The notes below the pieces were generated by a model, which was not told the origin of the DNA, made no database searches, and worked only from the letters and a program-made list of their open reading frames with translations. Positions 9,065 to 19,168 of a DNA stretch of 64,000 bases are shown here, in pieces. Made by a program: the position numbers and the translations under genes. The first letter of the stretch is position 1, and the number at the start of each line of letters is the position of its first letter. The stretch spans positions 5,084,001 through 5,148,000 of the forward strand of contig NZ_AP022573.1 in the NCBI RefSeq assembly GCF_010729105.1, in the 5' to 3' direction. This stretch comes from Mycobacterium saskatchewanense (GTDB taxonomy: Bacteria; Actinomycetota; Actinomycetes; Mycobacteriales; Mycobacteriaceae).

Positions 9065-10720
9065 TCAGCGAGCCTCGTAGGGCCAGGCCATCCGGGAGAA
9101 CTTCTCCGACACCGCACCGGCCAGTTCCAGGTAGGCCCGCGCGGTCGCGGGCTTGAGCGCGGCGAAGTCGAAGTCGGCGCCCTCGGCCAGGTGCGGCTCG
9201 AACGGCACGATATGGATCGACTTGCACCGCGCCTCGAAGTGGTCGACGACCTTGTCGAGCTTCAGCGCCGCCGAGCCGGGCTTCGACGCGCTGAACACCA
9301 CGTGGGCGTCGCGCACCAGCGCCCCGTGCCCGTGCTGGCTCAACCAGTCCAGCGTCGCCGAGGCGCTGCGCGCCGCGTCGATGGCGGGCGAACTCACCAG
9401 CACGATGGCATTGGCCAGGTCCAGCACTCCGGCCATCGCCGAATGCATGATGCCGGTGCCGCAGTCGGTGAGGATGATGTTGTAGTAATGCCGCAGGATG
9501 TCCATCGTCTGCCGGTAGTCGGTCTCGCCGAAAACCTCTGCGACAGCCGGGTCCTGCTCACTGGCCAGCACCTCCAGCCGGCTCGGCGCCATCCGGGTGT
9601 GATTGCGGACGTCCGCGTACCGCCTGATGTCGGGATCCCGCAGGAGGTCGCGCACGGTCGACGACGTCGATGTGTCCAGGACCCGCTCGGCCAGGGTGCC
9701 GCGATCAGGGTTGGCGTCCACGGCGATGACCCGGTCGGTGCGCACCATCGCCAGCGCCGAGCCCAATCCCAGTGTGGTGGTGGTCTTTCCGACCCCGCCC
9801 TTGATGGACAAAACTGCGATCCGAAAGTCCCCGGTGATAGGTTGCCGGATCTGCTCGAACAGCTCGGCGCGTTCGCGTTCCTTGCGTGAGATGCCGGGGT
9901 TGATCCGTCCGCCCGTGACTTTGTACAGCGCGCGCCGCCAGCCCGATTCCGGTGCATGCGGATCGCGGCTCAAGATTTCGGCTTCATCGAGTGACGGCGG
10001 CATCCGATATGCCTGCGCCGCAACCGATGCGGGACGGCGGTGGCGCGGACCGGCCGACGCCGGCGGAGACGCCGGGCCGTCGAGCCCCTGCGCCTCCCGC
10101 GGGAGCCGGCCGGGTGCTGGCACCCAAGGCGGAACACCCTGCCATCCGGGCGGTGGTGGCGGCGGCAGTGCCGGAGGCCATCCCGGAGGCGCCCCCTGCC
10201 AACCGGGCTCGGGCAGGGGCAGACCGGGAGGCCACCCCGGCGGCAGCGCGTCGAGGAACGCCGGGGCCGGGCTCGCCGCGCGCTCGTCGTGTCCGTTCCC
10301 GGACGAGTGAGCTTCCGCAAAACCGTTGCCGGCATCCGGTTCCGGGTCGAAGTCGCTGGCCAGCGAAGGCGGCGACGTCTGCCACGGCGGTGGCGCCATG
10401 CGCCGCGAAGAGCGCGGCGGCGTCGGCTCGTCGGGAGTGGCGCCGTCGTCGGGCTCCGGCTCCGGCCGACGCTGAAGCTCTGAGTCGTCGCCATCGCCGG
10501 GCTCGGGGTTCGGTTCGCGCAATGGCCCGCCGGCCGTCTCGGCTTCCGGCCGATCCGCGACGGGAAACGAATCGTCGTCCGGGTCCCCGAGGTCCTGGTG
10601 CTGCTCGTCCCGCCGCGAGCGTTGGGCGGCCATCTGGGCGAGTAATCGAGCTGCCCTGCCTTCGATTTCGTCGTACTCTGCCGACGGCTCGGCGGCCGGG
10701 CGCTCGTGGTGGGGATGCAT
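9065..10720 (-). CDS. EspI-like MinD/ParA-type ATPase with Pro-rich N-terminus
   Basis: 551 residues from the ATG at 10720; a TTG at 10750 is an alternative start. About 230 residues are disordered, acidic and then Pro/Gly/Trp-rich with repeats of the PPGWPP type. A P-loop domain follows, with a deviant Walker A KGGVGKTT at residues 307-314, a DANPD motif and a TDCGTG motif, as in SIMIBI-class MinD/ParA ATPases. EspI of ESX-1 (Rv3876) has the same plan and is thought to couple nucleotide state to secretion. It is the last gene of the minus-strand run eccC-eccD-mycP, 54 bp after mycP. A motif before the P-loop (GWRRALYKVTGG) recurs in the shorter ATPase at 24303-25358, showing the two are related. 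Confidence 0.85.
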   Translation of the reverse strand: MHPHHERPAAEPSAEYDEIEGRAARLLAQMAAQRSRRDEQHQDLGDPDDDSFPVADRPEAETAGGPLREPNPEPGDGDDSELQRRPEPEPDDGATPDEPTPPRSSRRMAPPPWQTSPPSLASDFDPEPDAGNGFAEAHSSGNGHDERAASPAPAFLDALPPGWPPGLPLPEPGWQGAPPGWPPALPPPPPPGWQGVPPWVPAPGRLPREAQGLDGPASPPASAGPRHRRPASVAAQAYRMPPSLDEAEILSRDPHAPESGWRRALYKVTGGRINPGISRKERERAELFEQIRQPITGDFRIAVLSIKGGVGKTTTTLGLGSALAMVRTDRVIAVDANPDRGTLAERVLDTSTSSTVRDLLRDPDIRRYADVRNHTRMAPSRLEVLASEQDPAVAEVFGETDYRQTMDILRHYYNIILTDCGTGIMHSAMAGVLDLANAIVLVSSPAIDAARSASATLDWLSQHGHGALVRDAHVVFSASKPGSAALKLDKVVDHFEARCKSIHIVPFEPHLAEGADFDFAALKPATARAYLELAGAVSEKFSRMAWPYEAR

Positions 10721-10774
10721 GGCGGTATCACACCTCGACTTTCGGGGCAACGTGTAGCTGGCGCGGTGTCGCGA

Positions 10775-12151
10775 TCACTGTGGCTTTCCGGCGTTCCCGC
10801 GGGTGACGACAACGGTGATCGCCGCCACGGCCGTACACGCCGCCAGGACGGCGAGCACGATGTCGCGGGTCCGATGGCTCGCCGGATCCGGCCGTCGCGG
10901 AACGCTGATCGCGTGACCGGCGAAGGGGTCGACCCTGTCGGCGGGCGGCGGTATCTCATCGGTCAACGCGGCGACCGGGTCGACGACCCCGTAGCCGGTG
11001 GCTGCGTTCGGTCCGGCGTCCGGGGTCCGCGCGGTGCGCTCGATGCGTTCGATCACCTCCCTGGCCGACAGGCCGGGGAACCGCGACCGGACCAGGGCGA
11101 CAACGCCCGAGACGAAAGGCGCGGCGAAGCTGGTGCCGTTGACCGCGACCGGGCCGTGCTGGGGGTCCTGCCAGGCGTTCATCAATCCGGGACCGTTGGG
11201 GCTCAATGATGTCAGCTGCTCGCCGGGCGCGGCCAGGCTCACCCATGGGCCATGCAACGAGAAATCACTGGGCTTCCCGTCCGGCGCCACCGCACCGACC
11301 GTGAGTACATAGTCGCGAAACCACGCCGGGCTGGCGACGGTGCGCACCGCGCGCCACGCATCGGCGAGGGGAAGATTGGGATCGCGCACGTCGTTCTGGG
11401 CGCTGCACAGCCCCTGCGGGCTGACGTTGCCCGCCGCCGCGACCACCACGACGTTGCGCTCGAATGCGTATCGAACGGCCTGGCCGACGGCGCCGTCATC
11501 CAAGGCCGCACCCACCGGGGCGCAGGCCGCCTCGGAGAGGTTGATCACCGTCGCCCCCATGTCGACCGCGTGGACGATGGCCAGCGCCAGCGTGCGCGTA
11601 TTTCCGTAACCGGGTGACACCGCGTTCGGGTCGTTCTGTGCCGACGCAGGTCCGTGCGCCGCGTACAAATCGCTGTTCTGCCGGATCGACAAGATCGCCG
11701 CGTCCGGTGCGACGCCCGCGAAGGCGTCGTCGGGGTCGGGCGCGGCGGCGATCAGCCCGGCGACCAGGGTGCCGTGGGCGTCGCAGTCGACCAAGCCATC
11801 CGACGACGAGACGTAATCGCCGCCCGGTTCGAGCGCGCGTAGCCTGGGATTGGGTGCCACGCCGGTGTCGATCACCGCGACCTTTTGCCCGGCACCCCGC
11901 GAAAAGGCCCACGCGGCCGAGTAATTGAGCATGGTATCGGCGGCGGGACGTTGCTGAAAGCGGCTGCCGGGGAACACCGTGCCGATCCCGCACGCGGTCC
12001 GTTGTTCGGTGGGCTCGGGCGGCGCGACGGGCCCGATCGGCGGATCGCCCGGCGGCACCGCCGGCGGCTCGACGGCCAGTGCCGTCGCGGGTGCCAGCAG
12101 CGCGGCCGCGGCGGACATCACGACGGCCAGCACCGCCGCCCAGCGCGTCAC
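10775..12151 (-). CDS. mycP: Mycosin, ESX membrane-anchored subtilisin-like protease
   Basis: 458 residues from a GTG whose last two bases overlap the eccD stop (GTGA), indicating translational coupling. An N-terminal signal peptide (to about residue 27) precedes a Pro-rich extension and a subtilase domain with the full triad Asp95 (VIDTG), His126 (DAHGT) and Ser341 (NGTSFAAP), plus the oxyanion Asn242 (AAAGN). A single C-terminal helix (about residues 427-447) ends in a short basic tail. The order matches mycosins, which sit on the periplasmic side and stabilise or cap the ESX membrane complex. The length equals the family norm. Confidence 0.95.
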   Translation of the reverse strand: MTRWAAVLAVVMSAAAALLAPATALAVEPPAVPPGDPPIGPVAPPEPTEQRTACGIGTVFPGSRFQQRPAADTMLNYSAAWAFSRGAGQKVAVIDTGVAPNPRLRALEPGGDYVSSSDGLVDCDAHGTLVAGLIAAAPDPDDAFAGVAPDAAILSIRQNSDLYAAHGPASAQNDPNAVSPGYGNTRTLALAIVHAVDMGATVINLSEAACAPVGAALDDGAVGQAVRYAFERNVVVVAAAGNVSPQGLCSAQNDVRDPNLPLADAWRAVRTVASPAWFRDYVLTVGAVAPDGKPSDFSLHGPWVSLAAPGEQLTSLSPNGPGLMNAWQDPQHGPVAVNGTSFAAPFVSGVVALVRSRFPGLSAREVIERIERTARTPDAGPNAATGYGVVDPVAALTDEIPPPADRVDPFAGHAISVPRRPDPASHRTRDIVLAVLAACTAVAAITVVVTRGNAGKPQ

Positions 12152-13563
12152 GAGATGCCCAGTCGCGGGTAGGCCCCCGCTACCCACAGCGCCAGCGGGA
12201 TCAGCGCCGCGGTGCTCAGGTAGCTGCAATACGCCGCCGCGGTTGCCAGCCGGCCGCGCACGCGGGCCGACCCCGCCACGGCGATCGCGGTGGTGGTCGC
12301 CAGCAGCAGCCCGAACGCCGCCAGGCGCAACGGCTGGCTACCGCCCTGCGCCAGTGCGCAACTGGTCACCGCGAGAGCGGCCGCGGGCACGGTCACCGCG
12401 GCGCGTTCCACCGCGGTGACCGGCTCGAGCGCGTAAAGTCCCAGCGTCACCGCGCACCCCAGCGCGAAGGCCAGTCCGGGCCAGTTCACCGGCTGCACCG
12501 GCCAGTGCGGCGCGAGGGCGGCCAGCGCTCCGAGCCCCGCGCTGAACGCCAGGCCTGCACGAAACGCCGCGCGGGTCAGGTCATCCGAGCGCACGCGGGC
12601 AAAAAGATCCTCCCCCGGGGCGCCGTTGGGTTCGTCGGTGGGTTCGGCGGAGGGCCGGGGACCGCGACGCGTGAACCGCGCCGGCGGAACCGCGCGGCAC
12701 CCGAGCGTGCCTATGACAGCCAGACCGACACCCACCACCGGGGCCGGGATCCCCGCGGTGTGCACCGCCACCGCGAGCCCGGTGAGGATCGCGATTACTC
12801 CGGCGGTCAGGTAACCCCAGCGTCCGGTGCCGATGCCGTAGCACAGCGCGACCGAAATGGTTGCGACGGCGACACATCCGGCGGCCACGGCGTAACCACC
12901 CCACGCGTGCGACGTCACCCAGGCGATCGCGGCCACGACGGGAATCACCGCCCATCCCAGCGCGGCGCCGACATCCGACCGGCCATATGAGCGCTGGGCC
13001 ATCGCGGCCACTCCCGCAAGCCCCAGTGCCGCCACCGCGGACAGCCCGAGCAGCGCGGGGCGATTCGCGGTGAACGCCGGTGCCAGCAGGAAATACACCC
13101 ACACCGCCGTGGCGCCGTACACGCCGCCGAATGTCATCCAGCGGGCCGCGACGCCGTCCCAACCCGCGTAGCCGGCCTTGTTCAGACGCGCGGCGGCATC
13201 CACCACGTCGTCGAAGAGCGTCGGCGCCGACAGCGCCGGTTGCGCGGTCAGCCGCAGCAGCTCGCCCTCTTCCACTCCGGCCTCGCGCAGCGTGGCGTCG
13301 GGTGCCAGCCGCGTGTCGCCGCCGTGCCGGCTCAGCACCCACACGGTGCGGTTGGCCTCCTTCGGCGGCTCGTCCGCCGGTTGGGCGTCCGCGGCCTCAC
13401 GCACCCGAGCCAGTTTGACCAGCTCCGGGGTCAACCATGCGAGCGGCACATCGAGCGGCAGCGACACGTCCACCTGAGTGCGGCTGGCCAGCAACGACAA
13501 TCGCACCTGTGGGGGCGCCGGCGAGACCCGCGCGGCCTCCTCGGTCTCGCGAGTTCCGGTCAT
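12148..13563 (-). CDS. eccD: EccD, ESX integral membrane component (first copy)
   Basis: 471 residues; the ATG overlaps the eccC stop (ATGA). The N-terminal ~105 residues form a soluble ubiquitin-like domain (VRLSLLASRTQVDVSLP, then the DATLREAGVEEGELLRL turn typical of EccD). About 11 hydrophobic segments follow, split by a charged cytosolic loop around RRGPRPSAEPTDEP. EccD lines the membrane vestibule of each ESX protomer as a dimer that contacts EccB, EccC and EccE. This copy is clearly different in sequence from the plus-strand eccD at 17676-19166, and both look intact. Confidence 0.93.
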   Translation of the reverse strand: MTGTRETEEAARVSPAPPQVRLSLLASRTQVDVSLPLDVPLAWLTPELVKLARVREAADAQPADEPPKEANRTVWVLSRHGGDTRLAPDATLREAGVEEGELLRLTAQPALSAPTLFDDVVDAAARLNKAGYAGWDGVAARWMTFGGVYGATAVWVYFLLAPAFTANRPALLGLSAVAALGLAGVAAMAQRSYGRSDVGAALGWAVIPVVAAIAWVTSHAWGGYAVAAGCVAVATISVALCYGIGTGRWGYLTAGVIAILTGLAVAVHTAGIPAPVVGVGLAVIGTLGCRAVPPARFTRRGPRPSAEPTDEPNGAPGEDLFARVRSDDLTRAAFRAGLAFSAGLGALAALAPHWPVQPVNWPGLAFALGCAVTLGLYALEPVTAVERAAVTVPAAALAVTSCALAQGGSQPLRLAAFGLLLATTTAIAVAGSARVRGRLATAAAYCSYLSTAALIPLALWVAGAYPRLGIS

Positions 13564-16500
13564 ACGTCCGGCATTCGCGACAGCTGGACGACGTCGCTTC
13601 TGATCGTCCGGGACACGAGCATGCCGCGCCCCGGCGGCATGGGCTGGGCCTTGTAGCCGAACAGCGCGCCTTCCTCCTTGGTGCCGCTCATCACCAGGGC
13701 GTTGCAGGACAGGTCCTTCAGGCGCCCGACGATCGGATCCATCATGGCGCGCGCGGCGCCGCCGATTCGGCGGGCGACCACCACGCGCAATCCGATGTCC
13801 CTTGCCTGCGGCAGGTATTCGACCAGCGGACCCAGGGGATGATTGAGCGAACCACCCGGGATGAGGTCGTAGTCGTCGATCAGCACGTACACGTCCGGGC
13901 CGTGCCACCACGAGCGCTCTCTGAGCTGTTGCTGGGTGATGTCGGCCGGGGGCAGCCGGTCTTTCATGGAACCCGCCAGCGCCGCCATCAGTTCGGCGCA
14001 CGACTGAGCGGACGTCGCATAGCCGCCGAGGTGCTCGTCGTCGACGACTCCCAGCAAAGTGCGCCGGAAGTCGACCAGGACGATCTTGCAGTCCCGCGGC
14101 GAGGTCTTCTCCATCAGGCCCTCGGCGATGTTGCGCAGCAAACCGGTCTTACCGCATTCGCCGTCACCGAACACGACCAGGTGCGGCTGGGCGTCGAAAT
14201 CGAGGACCACGGGCGCCAATTCCGTTTCGTTGATGCCGATGGCCACCTTCGCCTTCCCGTCCAGTGCACCGGCGTGGCGCGCGGCATCCACGACAGCGAG
14301 ACGGTCGATGCTGTGGGGCAGCATCCGCACCCGCGGTGCCTGCCTCTCGCCGTAGGCCTGGCGGACCTCGGCGCAGGCACCGGAGACGCCGGCGGGCAGG
14401 TCCTCGACGTCGGAACTGGAGTCGAGGCGGGGCAACCCGATCAGGATGTGCAGACGCTCCGGGCTCATTCCGCGGCCCGGGCGGCCGACGGGAACGAGTT
14501 CGGCCCATTTGCGGCCGATGTCGCTGTCGACGGGGTCACCCATCCGCAGCTCGACACGCGTGCCCAGCATGTCCTTGACGGCCGGACGGATCTCCATCCA
14601 ACGGCTGGCGGTGACAGCCAGGTGAATGCCGTACGAGAGCCCCTGGATCGCAATAGCCTGCAATGCTGGTTCCAACATTTCGAAGTCGCTTTTGATGGTG
14701 GCCCAACCATCGACCACCAGAACCACGTCGCCGAACTTGTCCTGGTTCAACGGGTCCCGGGCCGCGTCGTCCGGCGGCATCCCGGCCAGCTGCGCCTTGC
14801 GCTGCCGGAAGTCGCGCATCGACTCGATTCCAAGATCCCTGAATCGCAGCTCGCGCTCGCGCAGCAGCCCGCTGACCTCGGCGACGGTACGGCGGATGCG
14901 GTCGGCGTCCATGCGTCCTGCGACGCTGCCGACGTGCGGCAGATTCACCAGGCTGCCCAGGGTCCCCCCACCGAAGTCGAGGCAGTAGAACTGCAGTTGC
15001 TCGGGGGTGTGGGTGGCGGCGGCGGCCATGATGATGGTGCGGATCGCCGTCGACTTGCCCGACTGCGGTCCGCCGACGACCGCGACGTTGCCCTGCGCAC
15101 CGGACAGGTCGATCACCAGGGAGTCGCGGCGCTGGTCGTAGGGCCGGTCCACCACTCCGATCGGCAGCCAGAGCCGTCCGTTGCGGTTCGCCGGATCGCT
15201 CCACCTCGGATTGGGCAGCAGCACGTTGACCGCCGGGCTCGCTTCCAGTGGGGGCAGCCACACTTCGTGAGCGGGACGCCCGTGCCCGCGCAGCCTGTCC
15301 ACCACGACGTCGAGCAAAGTGGTCTTGGTGGGCGCCGACGAAGTTTCCGCATCGGCCGCGTCGGTGGCGTTCTCGATCGGTGCGGCCGGCGCGGCATCCT
15401 TGTCGACCGGCGTCGCGGTGAACAGCTTCGGCGCCCGGGCGCCCAGCAGCGACGTCCGCCCGGTCCGGGACGTCAGCCGGGGGCTGACGTACTCACCCGA
15501 CACGTAGGAGGAGTTGAACCGAATCGGTTCGTCGGCGTCGCATTTGAGGAACGCCGAGCCGGGGACGCTCGGCAAATGGTAGGCGTCCGGCACACCGAGC
15601 ACGCTGCGAGACTCGCCGGCCGAGAACGTCTTGAGGCCCACCCGGTAAGACAAGTGTGAGTCGAGCCCCCGCAGCTTGCCCTCCTCGAGGCGTTGCGACG
15701 CCAGCAGCAAATGAATGTGCAGTGACCGGCCGAGCCTTCCGATCATGACGAACAGTTCGGCGAAATCGGGCTTTTGCGAAAGCAGTTCGGAGAACTCGTC
15801 CACCACGATGAACAGGGCGGGCAGTGGGTCCAGCTCAGCCCCGTTGGCTCTGGCCCGCTGGTACTCGGTCACGTTGGGAAAGCCTGCCGAACGCAGCAGC
15901 TCCTGGCGGCGGTTCATTTCCCCGGCCAAAGCATCGCGCATCCGGTCGACCATCGTGAGCTCGTCTTCGAGGTTGGTAATGATTGCGGCGATGTGCGGGA
16001 CACCGTCGAGCCCGAGAAACGTTGCCCCGCCCTTGAAGTCCACCAAGACCAGATTCAGGACCTCCGGCGAGTGTGACGTGATCATGGCCAGCACCAGGGT
16101 GCGCAGGAATTCCGACTTGCCCGAGCCGGTGGCACCGATGCACAGGCCGTGTGGGCCCATGCCGCCCTCGGCGGACTCCTTGATGTCCAATTCGAGCGGC
16201 TGACCGGCGGGCGTGTAGCCGACAGGCACCCGGAGGCGATTGCGCGGGCCGGGCTGGCGCCACACCTCCTCGGGGACGATCGTGGCGGCGTCGGGAATGT
16301 TCAGCAACGCCATCAAGCCGGGATCGGTTGCGCGGGCATCCGATTCCAAGTTGACGATGTGGGCGGCGCCGCCCAGCTGGTAACGGCTGAACGCGCGCGC
16401 GGTGGCCTCGGCTTCCGCGAGCGTGATCCGATCCGGCGTGGCAAAGCGTTCGGTGCCCGCGGCCGTGCGCGCACCGACGTCGTCGTCCTCCACGACCAAT

Positions 16501-17591
16501 TGCAGCCCGCGCCGGGCGGCTGCACCCTCGCGCGGGCCGTTGAGGTCCAGGACGGTGACGCTGTCCAGGCCGGCGTCGGTGACCAGCCTCTCGTCGCCCG
16601 TGACGCGGCCGTCGTCGATGACGACGACCAGCTGGCGAACACCCTGGCCCGGCGCGGCATTTCGGCTGAATCGGCCGCGTTCCGCCAGGTCCGAGGCCAG
16701 TGAGTTCTCCAGCAGCTCCAGCGACGGGAAGAGCAGCCGCATGCTGCCGCAACCATCTCGCGCGGTCGCGTGCTGTGCTTGCGGCAACCACTTCACCCAG
16801 CTCCAGTTGGCATCGTCCGGGTCGGCGGTCACCACCGCGACGTGCAGGTGATCCGGACCGTGGAAGGTGCACAACTCCAAGAGCATCGAACGCACCAACT
16901 GTCGGCCGAGCTCCCGGTCGCCTTGCAGGCTGACCGTCGGGAACGCGCGCAGCGACACCGCAGTCGGCAGGGAATGAACCACCGAATGCGTGCTGACGAA
17001 GCGCCGCAGGGCGTTGGTGGACACCGGCTCCAGGTCCTCCGGCGGGCCGGTCTCGGGCGCCATCAGCCGGGTGGCCAGCCGGTGAGTGCCGACTCCGACA
17101 CGAACGTGACAGAAATCGTGGTCGGTGGGCCGACGTTCCCACATGCGACGCGTGCCGGCTATGTCGATGAGGGTCCGCGGATCGGGGTGGCTCCACTCCA
17201 ACGCGGCGCGCTGGGCGCCACCGGTTGCTTCGGCATCCTCACGCAGCCCGGACAGGTAGGTGAAGAAATCCTTGCGCTCCTCGTCGAGTTCGGCGGCGGC
17301 CTTGCCCCCCCTGCCGGCGCCGCCTCCCATGAACATGCCCGCCATCGACATCACCATCATCATGGGAAAGATCAGGAACGTCGGGTTACGGGTGACGTCG
17401 CGACCGCCCACCGTGATCATCAGCGCGATCATGCCGACGCTGGCGACGACCATCATCAGCGGCATCAGCTTGGTCAGCAGATTGCCCGGAATGACGCGGG
17501 GCACCTCCGGCGGTGACTGGAGCGCAACCTCTCCTCCGGGCATCCGCGGCGGCGCGACGCGCAGGCGGCGGACGAAACCTTGCCTAGCCAA
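13560..17591 (-). CDS. eccC: EccC, single-chain ESX motor ATPase (FtsK/SpoIIIE type)
   Basis: 1343 residues if started at the TTG at 17591, preceded at 5-base spacing by GGAGG (plus positions 17597-17601); the product then begins MARQGFVRRLRV. An ATG at 17651 is an alternative. Two transmembrane helices (about 38-60 and 72-90) are followed by three P-loop domains: GATGSGKS at 486-493 with VVDEF at about 595-600, GGPQSGKS at 840-847, and GDGECGKT at 1142-1149. The first domain looks fully competent. The second has VVDG in place of the Walker B VVDE, so it may be a regulatory domain. EccC recruits Esx/PE-PPE substrates. An undivided EccC of this size is like ESX-2, not the split EccCa/EccCb of ESX-1. 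It starts the minus-strand operon eccC-eccD-mycP-espI. Confidence 0.95.
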   Translation of the reverse strand: MARQGFVRRLRVAPPRMPGGEVALQSPPEVPRVIPGNLLTKLMPLMMVVASVGMIALMITVGGRDVTRNPTFLIFPMMMVMSMAGMFMGGGAGRGGKAAAELDEERKDFFTYLSGLREDAEATGGAQRAALEWSHPDPRTLIDIAGTRRMWERRPTDHDFCHVRVGVGTHRLATRLMAPETGPPEDLEPVSTNALRRFVSTHSVVHSLPTAVSLRAFPTVSLQGDRELGRQLVRSMLLELCTFHGPDHLHVAVVTADPDDANWSWVKWLPQAQHATARDGCGSMRLLFPSLELLENSLASDLAERGRFSRNAAPGQGVRQLVVVIDDGRVTGDERLVTDAGLDSVTVLDLNGPREGAAARRGLQLVVEDDDVGARTAAGTERFATPDRITLAEAEATARAFSRYQLGGAAHIVNLESDARATDPGLMALLNIPDAATIVPEEVWRQPGPRNRLRVPVGYTPAGQPLELDIKESAEGGMGPHGLCIGATGSGKSEFLRTLVLAMITSHSPEVLNLVLVDFKGGATFLGLDGVPHIAAIITNLEDELTMVDRMRDALAGEMNRRQELLRSAGFPNVTEYQRARANGAELDPLPALFIVVDEFSELLSQKPDFAELFVMIGRLGRSLHIHLLLASQRLEEGKLRGLDSHLSYRVGLKTFSAGESRSVLGVPDAYHLPSVPGSAFLKCDADEPIRFNSSYVSGEYVSPRLTSRTGRTSLLGARAPKLFTATPVDKDAAPAAPIENATDAADAETSSAPTKTTLLDVVVDRLRGHGRPAHEVWLPPLEASPAVNVLLPNPRWSDPANRNGRLWLPIGVVDRPYDQRRDSLVIDLSGAQGNVAVVGGPQSGKSTAIRTIIMAAAATHTPEQLQFYCLDFGGGTLGSLVNLPHVGSVAGRMDADRIRRTVAEVSGLLRERELRFRDLGIESMRDFRQRKAQLAGMPPDDAARDPLNQDKFGDVVLVVDGWATIKSDFEMLEPALQAIAIQGLSYGIHLAVTASRWMEIRPAVKDMLGTRVELRMGDPVDSDIGRKWAELVPVGRPGRGMSPERLHILIGLPRLDSSSDVEDLPAGVSGACAEVRQAYGERQAPRVRMLPHSIDRLAVVDAARHAGALDGKAKVAIGINETELAPVVLDFDAQPHLVVFGDGECGKTGLLRNIAEGLMEKTSPRDCKIVLVDFRRTLLGVVDDEHLGGYATSAQSCAELMAALAGSMKDRLPPADITQQQLRERSWWHGPDVYVLIDDYDLIPGGSLNHPLGPLVEYLPQARDIGLRVVVARRIGGAARAMMDPIVGRLKDLSCNALVMSGTKEEGALFGYKAQPMPPGRGMLVSRTIRSDVVQLSRMPDV

Positions 17592-17675
17592 GCTTGCCTC
17601 CCGTGCCGACGCCCGACCGGCGTCACGAGCCCCAGGTAGTGTTTCCACCATGTCCCACATGGCAGGCCGCGCGCG

Positions 17676-19166
17676 ATGGCGGTAGCGCTGCCGTTGGCCG
17701 ACCCGGACCCCGCATTCGACGACGAACAAGGGTTGAGCCGGATCACCGTGGTGGTCGGCCGGCTGCTGCTGGACGTGGGTGCGCCCGACAACGCCAGCGT
17801 CGCGGCGATCGTCGGTGACGTCATCCGGTTGGCCGACGACCAGCTTACCGTGCGGCGCGAACCGCGCGTCAAATTCGATGAGGCCGAAGGGAAATGGACG
17901 TTGTCACGGCTCACCGGCGAGGTCCTGGACCCGGATCGGTCGTTGAGCGACGCCGGCGTCTACGACGGCGAGCTCCTGCTGGTGCGGCTAACCGGCCGGC
18001 CCAGCCCGACGCCTTTGGTCGACGACGTCGAAGGCATGGCCGAATCCGCCGACGACCGCTGGGCCGCCAAGCACGGCCGGACGGCGGCTCGTTTCGGGGT
18101 GGGGGCGGCGCTCTCCGTGGCGACCGTGTTCCTGCTTCGCCTGGGGGTCGGCGCGCCCTCGGTCCTCGGCATGCCGATACCGGCCGTGGCGGTATTGCTG
18201 GCCGGAATCGGCTGTGTCGTCGTAGCATTCCTCGGCTCACCGCGTTCCGGGGACGCGGACGGCAGCGCGTGGGTCGCCGGCATCGCGCTGCTCTTGATCT
18301 TCGGGGGTTCTTGGTCTGCGGTCCCGGGCGCACACGGATTGGACGCGATGCCCGTCGCCTTGGCGCTTACGGCTCTGGTGGCGCTGCTGGGGCTGCTGAC
18401 CTCGCGGCGGGGCCGGCCGCTGTACAGCGCCGTTGTTGCGCTGGGCGTGTTGGGCACGCCGGCCGCGCTCGCGCAGCTGCTCTTACACCCGGATCCGCGC
18501 TCGGTGGGGGCGCTGCTGGCCACGGCGGCGGTCATCGTCGTGTACCTCGCGCCGCGGGCGACAATCCTGCTCTCCAGGCTCCCCGTGCCGCGCGTTCCGA
18601 CCGCCGGTGAGCCGCTCGACGATATCGAAACCCAGGGCGGGACAGCGGTCGACGGCGTCAACGCCATCGGCAAGCAGGTCATCCCGACCGAGGAAGGGGT
18701 GGCCGAACAGGTCCGGCGGGCCAGGGACCACCTGACCGGGATTGTGACGGCGGCCGCGATCCTGGCCGTCGTCGGCTGTTACTGTGCGCTGGACGTCGGT
18801 GGCGGATTCTTCTGGCAGGGAACGTTGTTCGACGTCGCCGTTGCGGTGGTGCTGTGTTTGCGGGGGCGTAGCCACCACGATCTGGTGCAGTCCGCCGTGT
18901 TGATCGGCGGTGGCTTGCTGATCGCGCTGGCCCTCATCGTCAAAACCGCCACCTTCGTGGACGGGTGGCAGGTCAATGCAGCCGTTGCCCTGGTCGCCCT
19001 GAGCCTGCTGATGGTGGTCTGTGGGTTGGTGGCGCCCCAGGTCGAGTTCTCGCCGGTGCTGCGACGCTGGGTCGAGGTCCAGGAGTACGTTGCGATCGGG
19101 ACGATCTTCCCGCTGGCGTGCTCGATCATTCGGTTGTACACGTTCTTCCGCGAACTGCGGATCTGA
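17676..19166 (+). CDS. eccD: Second EccD, ESX integral membrane component
   Basis: 496 residues, divergent from eccC across 84 bp. A ubiquitin-like domain (SRITVVVGRLLLDVGAP ... SLSDAGVYDGELLLVRL, residues about 19-107) precedes about 11 membrane segments and a charged mid-loop (residues about 310-350). The C-terminus ends in a short charged tail (FFRELRI), comparable to the charged end of EccD1 and unlike the tail of the minus-strand copy. It converges on eccB with only 2 bp between stops. The start is the in-frame ATG at 17676; nearby upstream ATGs are out of frame. Confidence 0.93.
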   Translation: MAVALPLADPDPAFDDEQGLSRITVVVGRLLLDVGAPDNASVAAIVGDVIRLADDQLTVRREPRVKFDEAEGKWTLSRLTGEVLDPDRSLSDAGVYDGELLLVRLTGRPSPTPLVDDVEGMAESADDRWAAKHGRTAARFGVGAALSVATVFLLRLGVGAPSVLGMPIPAVAVLLAGIGCVVVAFLGSPRSGDADGSAWVAGIALLLIFGGSWSAVPGAHGLDAMPVALALTALVALLGLLTSRRGRPLYSAVVALGVLGTPAALAQLLLHPDPRSVGALLATAAVIVVYLAPRATILLSRLPVPRVPTAGEPLDDIETQGGTAVDGVNAIGKQVIPTEEGVAEQVRRARDHLTGIVTAAAILAVVGCYCALDVGGGFFWQGTLFDVAVAVVLCLRGRSHHDLVQSAVLIGGGLLIALALIVKTATFVDGWQVNAAVALVALSLLMVVCGLVAPQVEFSPVLRRWVEVQEYVAIGTIFPLACSIIRLYTFFRELRI

Positions 19167-19168
19167 GT

